Origin: Thermobispora bispora DSM 43833
GTDB lineage: Bacteria; Actinomycetota; Actinomycetes; Streptosporangiales; Streptosporangiaceae
NCBI RefSeq assembly: GCF_000092645.1
Contig: NC_014165.1
Span: 3,720,001-3,784,000, forward strand
Direction of reading: 5' to 3'
DNA: 64,000 bases
Positions 16,482 to 24,977 of the stretch are shown one piece after another; the first letter of the stretch is position 1; each line of letters starts with the position of its first letter. A program made the position numbers and the translations under genes. Under the pieces are notes generated by a model. It was not told where the DNA came from and did not search any database. It saw only the letters and a program-made list of their open reading frames with translations.

Positions 16482-17144
16482 CTATCCGGGGTTACCGGGG
16501 TTCCCCGTCCCTTGGCGGCTCTTCTGCGCCACCAACGCCTCTCTCGTACGGCGCCACCGGGGCAGCAGCCCACCCGGCACGTCCTCGACCGTGAGCGCGT
16601 AGCAGATGTGGTCGCGCCAGGCGCCGTCGATGTGGAGCTGACGCCGGCGTATGCCCTCCTCGCGGAATCCGAGCTTCTCCACCACCCGTCGGCTGGCGTG
16701 GTTCTCCGGCCGGATGTTCGCCTCGATCCGGTGGAGGCCGACCGTGAAGAAGCAGTGATCGACGGCCATGGCGAGGGCGGTGGGGATGATGCCCCGCCCG
16801 GCGAGCGCGCCGTCGATCCAGTAGCCCACCTGTCCCGATCTGGCCGAGCCCCAGACGATGGCTCCCACGGTGAGCTGACCGGCGAACGCGCCCTCGTACG
16901 TCACCACCCAGGGCAGGGCGATTCCCTGGCGTGCCTCACGGCGCAGGGTGGCGACCATCGAGATGTACGGCCCGAGCCCGGTCCGGAACAGCGGGGTCTC
17001 CGGATTGCTCGGCTCCCAGGGCCGCAGCCAATCCGCGTTGCGCAGCCGGACGTCTCGCCACTCCCGCACGTCTCGAAGACGCAGTGGCCGCAGCCCGACG
17101 GGGCCCTCCGTCAGGGTCACCGGCCAGCCGCGAAATCGGTCCAC
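16482..17144 (-). CDS. GNAT acetyltransferase (RimJ/RimL-like)
   Basis: This 220-aa protein has the acetyl-CoA-binding core: GQVGYWIDGALAGRGIIPTA (motif A), then the C-terminal EANIRPENHASRRVVEKLGF and EGIRRRQLHIDGAWRDHICY typical of RimJ/RimL proteins that acetylate N termini of ribosomal or other proteins. An orthologue-like GNAT sits beside moeA and the SepX homologue in other actinobacteria. The true acceptor is unknown. Start is GTG. Confidence 0.9.
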   Translation of the reverse strand: MDRFRGWPVTLTEGPVGLRPLRLRDVREWRDVRLRNADWLRPWEPSNPETPLFRTGLGPYISMVATLRREARQGIALPWVVTYEGAFAGQLTVGAIVWGSARSGQVGYWIDGALAGRGIIPTALAMAVDHCFFTVGLHRIEANIRPENHASRRVVEKLGFREEGIRRRQLHIDGAWRDHICYALTVEDVPGGLLPRWRRTREALVAQKSRQGTGNPGNPG

Positions 17145-17207
17145 CTGTCAATCATCCATCCATGAGGGCCCGCCGCGCTACCAGGGTTCCCATCTGACCT
17201 TACGACC

Positions 17208-17702
17208 TCACCGCGGGTGGTCGCCACCGTGAAGCTGCTCCACGACGTGGCGCAGGATCGGGGCGAGCACCGCCATCCCGTCACGAACCCCACCGGGCGA
17301 GCCCGGGAGGTTGACGATGAGGGTGGTGCCCGCGTGGCCGGCGATCCCGCGGGAGAGGATGGAGGTCGGCACCTTCTCCCGGTTCACCTGCCGTACGGCT
17401 TCCGCGATGCCGGGGATCTCCCGGTCGATGACGCGGCGGGTCATCTCGGGGGTGAGGTCGAGCGGGGTGACCCCGGTGCCCCCGGTCGTCACGATCACGT
17501 CGTACCCCTGGGCCACGCCCTCGCGCAGCGCCGCCTCCACGGGCTCGCCGTCCGGCACGACCCGCGGCCCGTCGACCTGGGCGCAGCCCGCCTCGGTGAG
17601 CAGGGCGGCGAGGATCGGACCCGACCGGTCCTCGTAGACCCCTGCCGCGGCGCGATTCGAGACCGTGATCACCAATGCCCGCACGTCGGTGCCTTCCTCC
17701 AT
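17208..17702 (-). CDS. moaB: Molybdenum cofactor biosynthesis protein MoaB/Mog
   Basis: This 164-aa MPT-binding protein of the MogA/MoaB fold adenylates molybdopterin before molybdate insertion. Signature motifs are VSNRAAAGVYEDRSGP at the N terminus and TTGGTGVTPLDLTPE in the centre; the NLPGSPGGVRDGM segment completes the pterin pocket. It is followed closely by moaC and moeA on the same strand, a compact Moco-like operon that does not include moaA within the window. Confidence 0.93.
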   Translation of the reverse strand: MEEGTDVRALVITVSNRAAAGVYEDRSGPILAALLTEAGCAQVDGPRVVPDGEPVEAALREGVAQGYDVIVTTGGTGVTPLDLTPEMTRRVIDREIPGIAEAVRQVNREKVPTSILSRGIAGHAGTTLIVNLPGSPGGVRDGMAVLAPILRHVVEQLHGGDHPR

Positions 17703-17746
17703 CCCTCTTGTGTCCGGCCGTCCGTGCCGATCGGGAACGCCGTGGC

Positions 17747-18223
17747 TCAGGCGCGGCCCGGCCGGACCCAGTGGCCGGTCTTGCCCCCGGTCTTCTCCTC
17801 GACCCGCACGTCGCTGATCACCGCCGCGGGGTCGACGGCCTTCACCATGTCGACCACGGCGAGCCCGGCGACGGCGACGGCGGTGAGCGCCTCCATCTCC
17901 ACGCCGGTCCGGTCGGCGGTCTTCACCCGTGCGCTGATCTCCACACCGCTGTCGGCCACGGTGAGCTCGACATCCACCCCGTGCAGGGCGATCGGGTGGC
18001 AGAGCGGGACGAGGTCCGGGGTGCGCTTCGCGCCCATGATCCCGGCGATCCGCGCCACGCCGAGGGCGTCCCCCTTCGGCAGATCGCCCGCGCGCAGCGC
18101 GGCGACCGCCTCGGGTGAGAGCAGCACCCGGCCGGTCGCCGTGGCCGTGCGGGCGCTGACCTCCTTGCCCGAGACGTCGACCATGCGCGCCGCCCCGGAC
18201 TCGTCGAGGTGCGGCAGGCTCAC
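17747..18223 (-). CDS. moaC: Cyclic pyranopterin monophosphate synthase
   Basis: This 158-aa enzyme converts the MoaA product into cPMP. Motifs: ARMVDVSGK at the N terminus, LCHPIALHGVDVE, TGVEMEALTAVAVA and the C-terminal KTGGKTGHW. The start is the GTG at 18223, which overlaps the moeA stop codon as GTGA, giving translational coupling. A longer open frame upstream in the same phase is a shadow of moeA. Confidence 0.95.
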   Translation of the reverse strand: MSLPHLDESGAARMVDVSGKEVSARTATATGRVLLSPEAVAALRAGDLPKGDALGVARIAGIMGAKRTPDLVPLCHPIALHGVDVELTVADSGVEISARVKTADRTGVEMEALTAVAVAGLAVVDMVKAVDPAAVISDVRVEEKTGGKTGHWVRPGRA

Positions 18224-19404
18224 AGCGGGATCACCTCCACCTCCGCCCCTTCGGGCAGCTCGGTCACGTCCTCCGGCACCACGATCAACGCGTTCGCCGT
18301 GGCGAGCGCCGCGAGCCGGTGGGAGCCCTGCCCGGTGACCGGGGTGACGGTGCCGCCGGAGAGCACCCCGCGGGCGAACGACCGCTTGCCCGCCGGCGAC
18401 CGCACCGGCCCCGTGACGGTCGCGCGCACGGTCTCCGGCGGCCCGGCGGGCAGCCCCTGCATCGCGCGCAGGGCCGGCTCGACGAAGAGCTTGAACGAGA
18501 CGAACGCGGAGACCGGGTTGCCGGGCAGCGCGAAGAGCGGCACGCGGTCCGGGCCGACCAGGCCGAACCCTTGCGGCATGCCGGGCTGCATGGCCACCCG
18601 CTCGAACACGACCTCCCCGAGAGGGGCGAGCGCCTCCTTCACCGGCTCGTACGCCCCCATCGACACCCCACCGCTGGTGATCACCACGTCGGCGCGGAGG
18701 AGCTGGTCTTCGAGGCGGTCGAGGAAGAGCTTCGGATCGTCGCCGACCACCCCGGCACGGAACCCGTCCGCGCCCGCCTCGCGCGCGGCCGCGGCGAGCA
18801 TGAAGCCGTTCGCGTCCCAGATCCGCCCGGTGCCGAGGGGGGTGCCCGGCTCGGCGAGCTCCGCCCCGGTGGAGACCACGGCGACGCGCGGGCGCGGCCG
18901 TACGGTCACCCGGCGGCGGCCGGCCGCGGCGAGGATGCCGAGCTGGGCGGGGGCGATCCGGGTGCCGGCCCGGAGCACCGTGTCCCCGGCCCGGACGTCC
19001 TCCCCCGCCGGCCGGACGGCGTGCCCCCGCGCCACCGGGCGGTCGATGGTGACGCGGGCGGTGCCGCCGTCCGTCCACTCCACCGGGACCACGGCGTCGG
19101 CGCCGGCCGGCAGGGGGGCGCCGGTCATGATGCGGGCGGCGTGCCCGGGCCCGATCGCGTGCACGCCGCCGTCACCGGCCGCGATGTCGTCGACCACGGG
19201 CAGGGTGACCGGGGCGGAGGCCACGTCCTCGGCGCGCACCGCGTAGCCGTCCATCGCCGAGTTGTCGAACGGGGGCAGCGGCACCGGGGCGGTCACGTCC
19301 TCGGCGAGCACGGTGCCGAGGGCGTGGTCGAGGTCGATCTCGAGCGGGGCGAGCGGCCGCACGGCCGCAAGGATGTCGGCGAGATGCCGGTCGACGGATT
19401 TCAT
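18220..19404 (-). CDS. moeA: Molybdopterin molybdenumtransferase MoeA / gephyrin-like Glp
   Basis: This 394-aa protein has complete MoeA domain order: N-terminal PFDNSAMDGYAVR, the GxPLPxGADAVVPVE segment, the MPT-binding core (VISTGAEL-like VVSTGAELAEPG, TSGGVSMG, GLPGNPV-like ALPGNPVSAFVSF) and a C-terminal beta domain. In Corynebacterium and Streptomyces the copy next to SepX/GlpR is Glp, which binds FtsZ and acts in division. Synteny here fits that copy, so a division role, a cofactor role, or both are possible. It sits 5 bp after galU. Confidence 0.92.
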   Translation of the reverse strand: MKSVDRHLADILAAVRPLAPLEIDLDHALGTVLAEDVTAPVPLPPFDNSAMDGYAVRAEDVASAPVTLPVVDDIAAGDGGVHAIGPGHAARIMTGAPLPAGADAVVPVEWTDGGTARVTIDRPVARGHAVRPAGEDVRAGDTVLRAGTRIAPAQLGILAAAGRRRVTVRPRPRVAVVSTGAELAEPGTPLGTGRIWDANGFMLAAAAREAGADGFRAGVVGDDPKLFLDRLEDQLLRADVVITSGGVSMGAYEPVKEALAPLGEVVFERVAMQPGMPQGFGLVGPDRVPLFALPGNPVSAFVSFKLFVEPALRAMQGLPAGPPETVRATVTGPVRSPAGKRSFARGVLSGGTVTPVTGQGSHRLAALATANALIVVPEDVTELPEGAEVEVIPL

Positions 19405-19409
19405 GATCT

Positions 19410-20315
19410 TCAGAGTCCTCGCTGGTCGAGGAACCGGCGCAGCCAGGGGAGGAACTCGGGGGCGAGGTCCTCGCGTTCGGCCGCGAACTGCACGACCGTT
19501 CGCAGGTAGTCGAGCTTGTTGCCGGTGTCGTAGCGGCGGCCCCGGAACAGCACGCCGTGCACCGGGCCGCCCTCGTCGGGGCCGCGCGTCGCGAGCGTGC
19601 GCAGCGCGTCGGTGAGCTGGATCTCCCCGCCCCGGCCCGGCGGGGTGTTCTCCAGCACCTCGAACACGGCCGGGTCGATCACGTAGCGGCCGATCACCGC
19701 CCAGTTCGAGGGGGCCTGGCCGGCGGGTGGCTTCTCCACGAGGTCCGTGACGCGGACCACGTCCTCCTCGTCGGTGGGCACGACCGCGGCCGCGCCGTAC
19801 CGCGTGATCTCCTCCGGGGACACCTCCATGAGCGCGACGACGCTGCCGCCGTAGGTGCCGCGCACCTCGATCATCCGCTTGAGGAGGGGGTCGCGCGGGT
19901 CGATGATGTCGTCGCCGAGCAGGCAGGCGAACGGTTCCCGTCCGACGTGCTGCTTGGCGCAGAGCACGGCGTGGCCCAGCCCGCGCGGCTCGCCCTGCCG
20001 TACGTAGTGCATGGTCGCCAGGTTGACCGGCTCCGTGATCTGTGACAGCCGCTCCTCGTCACCCTTGGCGCGGAGCAGGTGCTCCAGCTCGTACGCTACA
20101 TCGAAGTGATCCTCGATGGACCGCTTGTTGCGGCCGGTGATGACGAGCACGTCGAGCAGGCCGGCGGAGACCGCCTCTTCGACGACGTACTGGATCGCCG
20201 GCTTGTCGACGATCGGCAGCATCTCCTTCGGGGTCGCCTTCGTCGCGGGCAGGAAGCGGGTCCCGAGACCCGCGGCGGGCACCACGGCCTTGGTCACAGG
20301 AGCGAAGTCACCCAT
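19410..20315 (-). CDS. galU: UTP-glucose-1-phosphate uridylyltransferase
   Basis: This 301-aa enzyme makes UDP-glucose from UTP and glucose-1-phosphate. The nucleotide-binding signature GLGTRFLPATKATPKEMLPI and the VDKPAIQYVVEEA motif are intact. The FACLLGDDI segment carries the metal-binding Asp, and the C-terminal RYDTGNKLDYL is family-typical. It is the first gene of the galU-moeA-moaC-moaB unit, with only 5 bp to moeA, and is divergent from the 5-formyl-THF cyclo-ligase across 24 bp. Confidence 0.96.
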   Translation of the reverse strand: MGDFAPVTKAVVPAAGLGTRFLPATKATPKEMLPIVDKPAIQYVVEEAVSAGLLDVLVITGRNKRSIEDHFDVAYELEHLLRAKGDEERLSQITEPVNLATMHYVRQGEPRGLGHAVLCAKQHVGREPFACLLGDDIIDPRDPLLKRMIEVRGTYGGSVVALMEVSPEEITRYGAAAVVPTDEEDVVRVTDLVEKPPAGQAPSNWAVIGRYVIDPAVFEVLENTPPGRGGEIQLTDALRTLATRGPDEGGPVHGVLFRGRRYDTGNKLDYLRTVVQFAAEREDLAPEFLPWLRRFLDQRGL

Positions 20316-20339
20316 GCTTGAACACTAACTGGAGCGGCG

Positions 20340-20915
20340 ATGGATAAGGCGAACCTGCGACGGCGGATCCTGGCCGCCCGGGCCGGCCTGAGCGAGGAGA
20401 CCCTGCGGACGTCGGCGGCCGCGACGCGCGAGCTCCTGCTCGATCAGCCCTGGGTGCAGATGGCCGGGCTGGTGGCGTGTTACTGGTCGATCGGCACCGA
20501 GCCCGACACCCACGGGCTGATCCTCGCGCTGTGGAAGCACGGCGCCACGGTGATGCTGCCGGTCCAGCGGCCGGACGGCGACCTCGACTGGGCGGTTTAC
20601 GACGGGCCTGACTCCCTGGCGCCGGGGCCGTACGGAATCATGGAACCGGTGGACGAGCGACGCGGGGTGGACGCGATCCGCACCGCATCGCTGGTGATCG
20701 TGCCCGCGCTCGCCGTCGACCGCTCGACCGGGGTACGGCTGGGCCGCGGCAAGGGGTCCTACGACCGGGCGCTCGCCAGGGTGGGGCCGCACACGCCGAC
20801 GGTCGCGCTGCTCCACGAGGGCGAGCTCCTCGATGGGGTCCCGGCCGAGCCACACGACCAGCGCGTCCGATATGTGGCGCTACCTGGCGAACTAATCCTG
20901 TTAGGTCATCCATAA
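20340..20915 (+). CDS. 5-formyltetrahydrofolate cyclo-ligase
   Basis: This 191-aa ATP-dependent enzyme converts 5-formyl-THF to 5,10-methenyl-THF. Features: an N-terminal LRRRILAARAGLSEE helix, the substrate-site YWSIGTEPDTH segment, a central PALAVDRSTGVRLGRGKGSYDRAL motif (the ATP/folate loop), and the C-terminal PAEPHDQRV. GGAGCGGCG precedes the ATG. The adjacency to divergent galU is conserved in mycobacteria. Confidence 0.93.
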   Translation: MDKANLRRRILAARAGLSEETLRTSAAATRELLLDQPWVQMAGLVACYWSIGTEPDTHGLILALWKHGATVMLPVQRPDGDLDWAVYDGPDSLAPGPYGIMEPVDERRGVDAIRTASLVIVPALAVDRSTGVRLGRGKGSYDRALARVGPHTPTVALLHEGELLDGVPAEPHDQRVRYVALPGELILLGHP

Positions 20916-20955
20916 TCGGGAGTGCCGGAAAACTCGCTGGAGAGGGCGGACCGAA

Positions 20956-22452
20956 CTGAACGTCTGGCTGCTGCTGTCCGCGACTGTCGTCATAGCGGCC
21001 ATCGCGTCGGTTCGGATCGCCTATCGCACCGGCCTGCCCAGCCTGCTGATCTACCTCGCGCTCGGCATCCTCCTCGGCGAGGCAGGGCTCGGCATCCAGT
21101 TCGACAACGCCGAGCTCGCCCAGCAGCTCGGGCTCATCGCGCTCACCGTGATCCTCGCCGAGGGTGGCCTCACCACCGACTGGAACCGCGTCCGCGACGG
21201 CGTGCCGCTCGCGCTCATCCTCGCCACCCTCGGCGTCGTGGTGAGCTTCATCGTGCACGGGGTGGCTGTGCACTACCTGCTCGGGTTCGACTGGCGCATG
21301 TCGCTCCTGGTCGGCGGGGTGATCGCCTCCACGGACGCCGCCGCGGTCTTCTCCGTGCTGCGCCGGCTCCCGCTGAAGCCCAAACTCGGCGGCATCCTCG
21401 AGGCGGAGTCGGGCTTCAACGACCCGCCCGCGGTCATCGTGGTCATGCTGCTGAGCCAGGCCGCCGACCCGACGCCGTCGATCGGCGAGCTCCTGCTCGG
21501 CGGCCTGTACCAGCTCGGGGTCGGGACCATCGTCGCGTTCGTGGCCGGCCCGCTCGGGGTCCAGGCGCTGCGCCGGGTCGCGCTCCCCGCCTCCGGTCTC
21601 TACCCCATCGCCGTGCTGGCGCTCGCCTTCATCGCCTACAGCGGGGCGGCGCTGCTCGGCGGCAGCGGCTTCCTCGCCGTCTACATCGCCTCGATCATCC
21701 TGGGGAACGCGCGCCTGCCGCACCGGACCGCCACCCGCGGGTTCGCCGAGGGCGCCGCCTGGCTCGCCCAGATCGGCCTGTTCGTCATGCTCGGCCTGCT
21801 GGCGAGCCCGTCCGAGCTGCCCGACGCGCTTGTCCCGGCCTTCATCGCCGGCCTCGCGCTGATCCTGATCGCCCGGCCGATCTCCGTGGTGGTCAGCGTG
21901 CTGGTCGCGCGGCTCACCCGCTTGGGCTCGGTGACGCTGCCGGAGCTGGTGTTCCTGTCCTGGGCCGGCCTGCGCGGCGCGGTGCCGATCGTGCTCACCA
22001 CGATCCCCTGGGCCGCCGGCGTACCCGGAGCCCAGGAGCTGTTCGACATCATCTTCATCATCGTCGTGGTGTTCACCCTGCTGCAGGGCCCCACCCTGCC
22101 GTTCGCCGCCAAGCTGCTCAAGGTGACCGCCGAGGACGAGGCGCGCGAGGTGACGATCGAGGCCGCGCCGCTGGAGGAGCTCAAGGCGGACGTGCTCCAG
22201 GTCCGGATCCCGCCCGGGTCGCAGCTCCAGGGGGTGGAGATCTTCGAGCTCCGGTTGCCGCCGGACGCCAGGGTTCCCCTGGTGGTGCGGGACGGCAGCC
22301 CGTTCGTGCCGTCGCCGTCCGACCGGCTCCAGGTCGGCGACCAGTTCCTTGTGATCATTCCGGCGGCCCACCGGGAGCAGGTCGAGCGCCGCCTGCGCGC
22401 GGTGAGCCGCCGCGGCAAGCTGGCCGCCTGGTACGGCGAGCGCGGCGACTGA
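20956..22452 (+). CDS. Potassium/proton antiporter (CPA1, NhaP2/CvrA type), apparent CTG start
   Basis: This 498-aa membrane antiporter has about 12-13 hydrophobic segments, the helix-5 ATDAA-like motif as ASTDAAAVFS, and a C-terminal soluble TrkA-C/RCK-C domain (about 415-498, VRIPPGSQLQGVEIFELRLP), the layout of K+/H+ antiporters. The membrane domain continues in frame upstream of the first ATG (21148) to LNVWLLLSATVVIAAIASVR. The only initiator there with a good ribosome-binding site is CTG at 20956, with GGAGAGGG 9 bases upstream. No ATG, GTG or TTG exists in frame before it. Confidence 0.88.
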   Translation: MNVWLLLSATVVIAAIASVRIAYRTGLPSLLIYLALGILLGEAGLGIQFDNAELAQQLGLIALTVILAEGGLTTDWNRVRDGVPLALILATLGVVVSFIVHGVAVHYLLGFDWRMSLLVGGVIASTDAAAVFSVLRRLPLKPKLGGILEAESGFNDPPAVIVVMLLSQAADPTPSIGELLLGGLYQLGVGTIVAFVAGPLGVQALRRVALPASGLYPIAVLALAFIAYSGAALLGGSGFLAVYIASIILGNARLPHRTATRGFAEGAAWLAQIGLFVMLGLLASPSELPDALVPAFIAGLALILIARPISVVVSVLVARLTRLGSVTLPELVFLSWAGLRGAVPIVLTTIPWAAGVPGAQELFDIIFIIVVVFTLLQGPTLPFAAKLLKVTAEDEAREVTIEAAPLEELKADVLQVRIPPGSQLQGVEIFELRLPPDARVPLVVRDGSPFVPSPSDRLQVGDQFLVIIPAAHREQVERRLRAVSRRGKLAAWYGERGD

Positions 22453-22568
22453 GCTTCGCCGCAGGTCAGCGGGTGGGAATCCGGGAGGTCCGGAGTGGCG
22501 TTCACTCGTGGTGATTGCCTACCATTAGCAATCGGCTTTGTAGAGTGCTAGCCACTTTGGAGGAACGC

Positions 22569-22844
22569 GTGCCCACGTATCAGTACGTCTGCACCGCTTG
22601 CGGTGAGCGGCTGGAGGCCGTGCAGAAGTTCACGGACGATCCGCTGTCCGAGTGTCCCTCCTGCAAGGGGAAGCTCCGCAAGGTGTTCTCGGCCGTGGGC
22701 ATCGTGTTCAAGGGGTCGGGCTTCTACCGCACCGACAGCCGGGCCTCTTCTTCGTCCACTGATTCGTCGTCGAGCGGTTCCTCGTCGAACGGCTCCGCGT
22801 CGTCGAAGGAGCCGGCCTCCTCGTCCAGCTCCTCCGCCGCCTGA
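22569..22844 (+). CDS. FmdB-family zinc-ribbon protein
   Basis: This 91-aa protein begins PTYQYVCTACGE and carries a second CPSC pair, a regulatory-protein zinc ribbon of the FmdB type, followed by KVFSAVGIVFKGSGFYRTD and a Ser-rich acidic disordered tail (about residues 58-91). The start is GTG at 22569 with GGAGGAACGC upstream. In mycobacteria the orthologue (Rv0991c) lies beside the cyclo-ligase and has been linked to redox-sensitive chaperone activity; function here is inferred. Confidence 0.9.
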   Translation: MPTYQYVCTACGERLEAVQKFTDDPLSECPSCKGKLRKVFSAVGIVFKGSGFYRTDSRASSSSTDSSSSGSSSNGSASSKEPASSSSSSAA

Positions 22845-22904
22845 GACCGGGCTTTCTGCGCGTTCCGCGCACTGATCCCCGTCCTCGCCGTTTCTCGCCG
22901 CCGC

Positions 22905-22994
22905 GTGGACCGGCGCGTCGCCGCCTGAGCGGGCGGTGGGCCAGCGCGTCGCCGCTGAGCGGCCGGTGGACCGGCGCGTCGCCGTGGCCGGCGG
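22905..22994. repeat. 30-bp tandem repeat, three copies
   Basis: Three units of 29-31 bp begin at 22905, 22936 and 22966 with the core GTGGACCGGCGCGTCGCCG. They lie in the 274-bp gap between the FmdB gene and the MTA phosphorylase gene and encode nothing convincing. Confidence 0.7.
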
Positions 22995-23118
22995 GTGCGG
23001 GCCCGGGAACCGGTACCGAGGTGCCCCTTCCGGTGAACCGCGACCGGCCGGGGCCGGTTTTCCACAGGAGCCGGCGGGGAACGGAGCAGGGCGTGCCCGC
23101 CCCGCTAGGGTCGGCGGC

Positions 23119-23913
23119 ATGGCGGAGCTCGCAGAGATCGGAGTCATCGGCGGATCGGGGTTCTACTCCCTGCTCGAAGACGCCGAAGAGGTCGCGGTGG
23201 ACACGCCGTACGGCCCACCGAGCGACAGGATCACCTTGGGCCGGATCGGCGGCCGGTCGGTGGCCTTCCTCCCCAGACACGGGCGCGGCCACGTCCACCC
23301 GCCGCATCGCATCCCCTACCGGGCGAACATCTGGGCGCTGCACTCGCTCGGCGTGCGCCAGGTGCTCGCGCCCAATGCGGTGGGGTCGCTCAGGACCGAG
23401 TACGGACCGGGGACGCTGGTCATCCCCGACCAGCTCGTGGACCGGACCTCCGGGCGCATCCAGACCTTCTACGACACCGGCGGGGCGGTCCACGTGCCCT
23501 TCGCCGACCCCTACTGCCCGCACGGGCGCGCCACGGCGGTACGGGTGGCGCGAGAGGCGGGGTGGGAGACGGTCGACGGCGGCACCATGGTGGTGATCGA
23601 AGGCCCCCGGTTCTCCACCAGGGCCGAGTCGCAGTGGTACGCGTCGGCCGGCTGGACGGTCATCGGCATGACCGGCCACCCCGAGGCCGTGCTCGCCCGG
23701 GAGCTGGCCATTTGTTACACCTCGATCTGCCTGGTGACCGATCGCGACGCGGGCATCGAGGCCGGGCAGGGGGTCACCCAGCAGGAGGTCCTCGCGTTCT
23801 TCCGGGCCCATGCGGGCCGGCTGCGCGCCCTGACCAAGGAGATCGCGGCCGCCCTGCCGGCCGAACGGACCTGCCCGTGCGCCACGGCCCTCGACGGCAT
23901 GAAGCTCCCCTGA
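23119..23913 (+). CDS. mtnP: S-methyl-5'-thioadenosine phosphorylase family
   Basis: This 264-aa purine-nucleoside-phosphorylase-fold enzyme cleaves MTA to adenine and methylthioribose-1-phosphate. The N-terminal GVIGGSGFYSL phosphate-binding loop, PRHGRGHVHPPHRIPYRANI, and TMVVIEGPRFSTRAES are intact, followed by IGMTGHPEAVLARELAICY. The downstream residue pattern (VTDRDAG) does not securely separate MTA from MTI/inosine specificity. ATG 23119 starts directly at the fold. The next gene begins 2 bp after the stop. Confidence 0.9.
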   Translation: MAELAEIGVIGGSGFYSLLEDAEEVAVDTPYGPPSDRITLGRIGGRSVAFLPRHGRGHVHPPHRIPYRANIWALHSLGVRQVLAPNAVGSLRTEYGPGTLVIPDQLVDRTSGRIQTFYDTGGAVHVPFADPYCPHGRATAVRVAREAGWETVDGGTMVVIEGPRFSTRAESQWYASAGWTVIGMTGHPEAVLARELAICYTSICLVTDRDAGIEAGQGVTQQEVLAFFRAHAGRLRALTKEIAAALPAERTCPCATALDGMKLP

Positions 23914-23915
23914 CC

Positions 23916-24554
23916 ATGCGCCGGGCGCGTCTCATCCTCGCCCGCCATCGGCGGCTCCTGGCCGCGCTCCTCGCGGGGATCGCCGCGGTGTGCGCGCTCC
24001 ACCGGCTCGCGCCGCCTCGCGGCGTCCCGGTGCTCGCCGCGGCCCGCGACCTGCCCGGCGGCCGGCTCTCCGCATCCGACGTCACGGTGGTACGGCTCCC
24101 GCCCGATGCGCTGCCCGACGGGGTGCTCCGCCCGGGAACCCCGATGGCCGGGCGGGTGGTGGCCGGGCCCATGCGCCGGGGCGAGCCCATCACCGACGTC
24201 CGGTTGCTCGGGCCGGGGATCCTGCGGGCCCAGGGGCAGGGCCTCGTGGCCACGCCGGTGCGGATCGCCGATGCGCGGGTGGCCGAGCTGCTCTCCCCCG
24301 GTGACGTGGTCGACGTGCTGGCCGCCTTCGATGGGGCCGCACTCGGTGGCGCGTACCCGGACGATGCGGCGTCCGGCGGTACGGCCGCGCCGGCGTCAGC
24401 TCCCGTGGCACGGCAGGTGAGGGTGCTGGCCCGCCCGCCGGGCGGGGACGGCGAGGGTGCCCTGCTCGTGCTCGCCACCACGGTGGATCAGGCGGCCCGG
24501 CTCGCGCACGCTCAGGCCCACGGCCGGCTCGCGGTCGCCATCCATCCGCGCTGA
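23916..24554 (+). CDS. SAF-domain (CpaB/RcpC-like) membrane-anchored protein
   Basis: This 212-aa protein has one N-terminal membrane helix (LLAALLAGIAAVCAL), then the SAF motif VLAAARDLPGGRLSASDV...LRPGTPMAGRVVAGPMRRGEPIT, then a RcpC/CpaB-type region (QGLVATPVRIADARVAELLSPGDVVDVLAA). CpaB proteins belong to Flp-pilus assembly, but no other pilus genes are nearby, so the role is open. It follows mtnP after 2 bp, so the two are likely co-transcribed. Confidence 0.85.
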   Translation: MRRARLILARHRRLLAALLAGIAAVCALHRLAPPRGVPVLAAARDLPGGRLSASDVTVVRLPPDALPDGVLRPGTPMAGRVVAGPMRRGEPITDVRLLGPGILRAQGQGLVATPVRIADARVAELLSPGDVVDVLAAFDGAALGGAYPDDAASGGTAAPASAPVARQVRVLARPPGGDGEGALLVLATTVDQAARLAHAQAHGRLAVAIHPR

Positions 24555-24977
24555 GGCGTACGGAGAGGCTTCGCGGTCGTTGGCAGAGCGGCCGGAAGGC
24601 TCCGGTGCCAGGAGGTTCTGGGGCCGGGGCTGGGTGGCCGCCGTGATGCGCGGCCGCACGACCTTTTCGCCCGCACCGGTCAGCTTTTCGCCCACACCGG
24701 TCGGCTGCGAGTGCGGAGGTGTGAGAGCCGCGGAGGGTGTGAGAGCGCGCTGCGGGCCGTGGCCGGTGACCGCGTCGAGTACCCCTGGGCCGGCCGGAGT
24801 GAGGCTTCGGCTTTCCGGTGGCGGGCGTGTGCCGCGTGACGCCGCGGTGTGCCGCGTGACGGCGAGGTGTGCCGCGTGGTGGCTGGGTGTGCCCGGGACC
24901 ACGACCGGTTCACCGGTGAAGGCCGGGGCTCACCGCTGGGATGCCGGAGCGTTCACAGCCTGGGGGACCGAGAGCGT
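24555..24977. repeat. Intergenic mosaic of three short tandem repeats
   Basis: This 423-bp gap between convergent genes holds no convincing gene. It contains CTTTTCGCCC-type units (21 bp apart, at 24663 and 24684), two GTGTGAGAG units 18 bp apart around 24719-24745, and three to four 20-bp units beginning GTGTGCCGCGTG at 24827, 24847 and 24867 with a degenerate fourth at 24887. Confidence 0.7.

Noticed and set aside
20638-22371. 577-aa antisense frame over the antiporter
   Set aside because: Composition (Gln/His/Glu/Asp/Arg-rich) is that of a high-GC shadow, and the antiporter helices are on the other strand.
23916-24554. Flp pilus locus suggested by the SAF/CpaB-like gene
   Set aside because: No other pilus genes (tadA, tadB, flp) are nearby.
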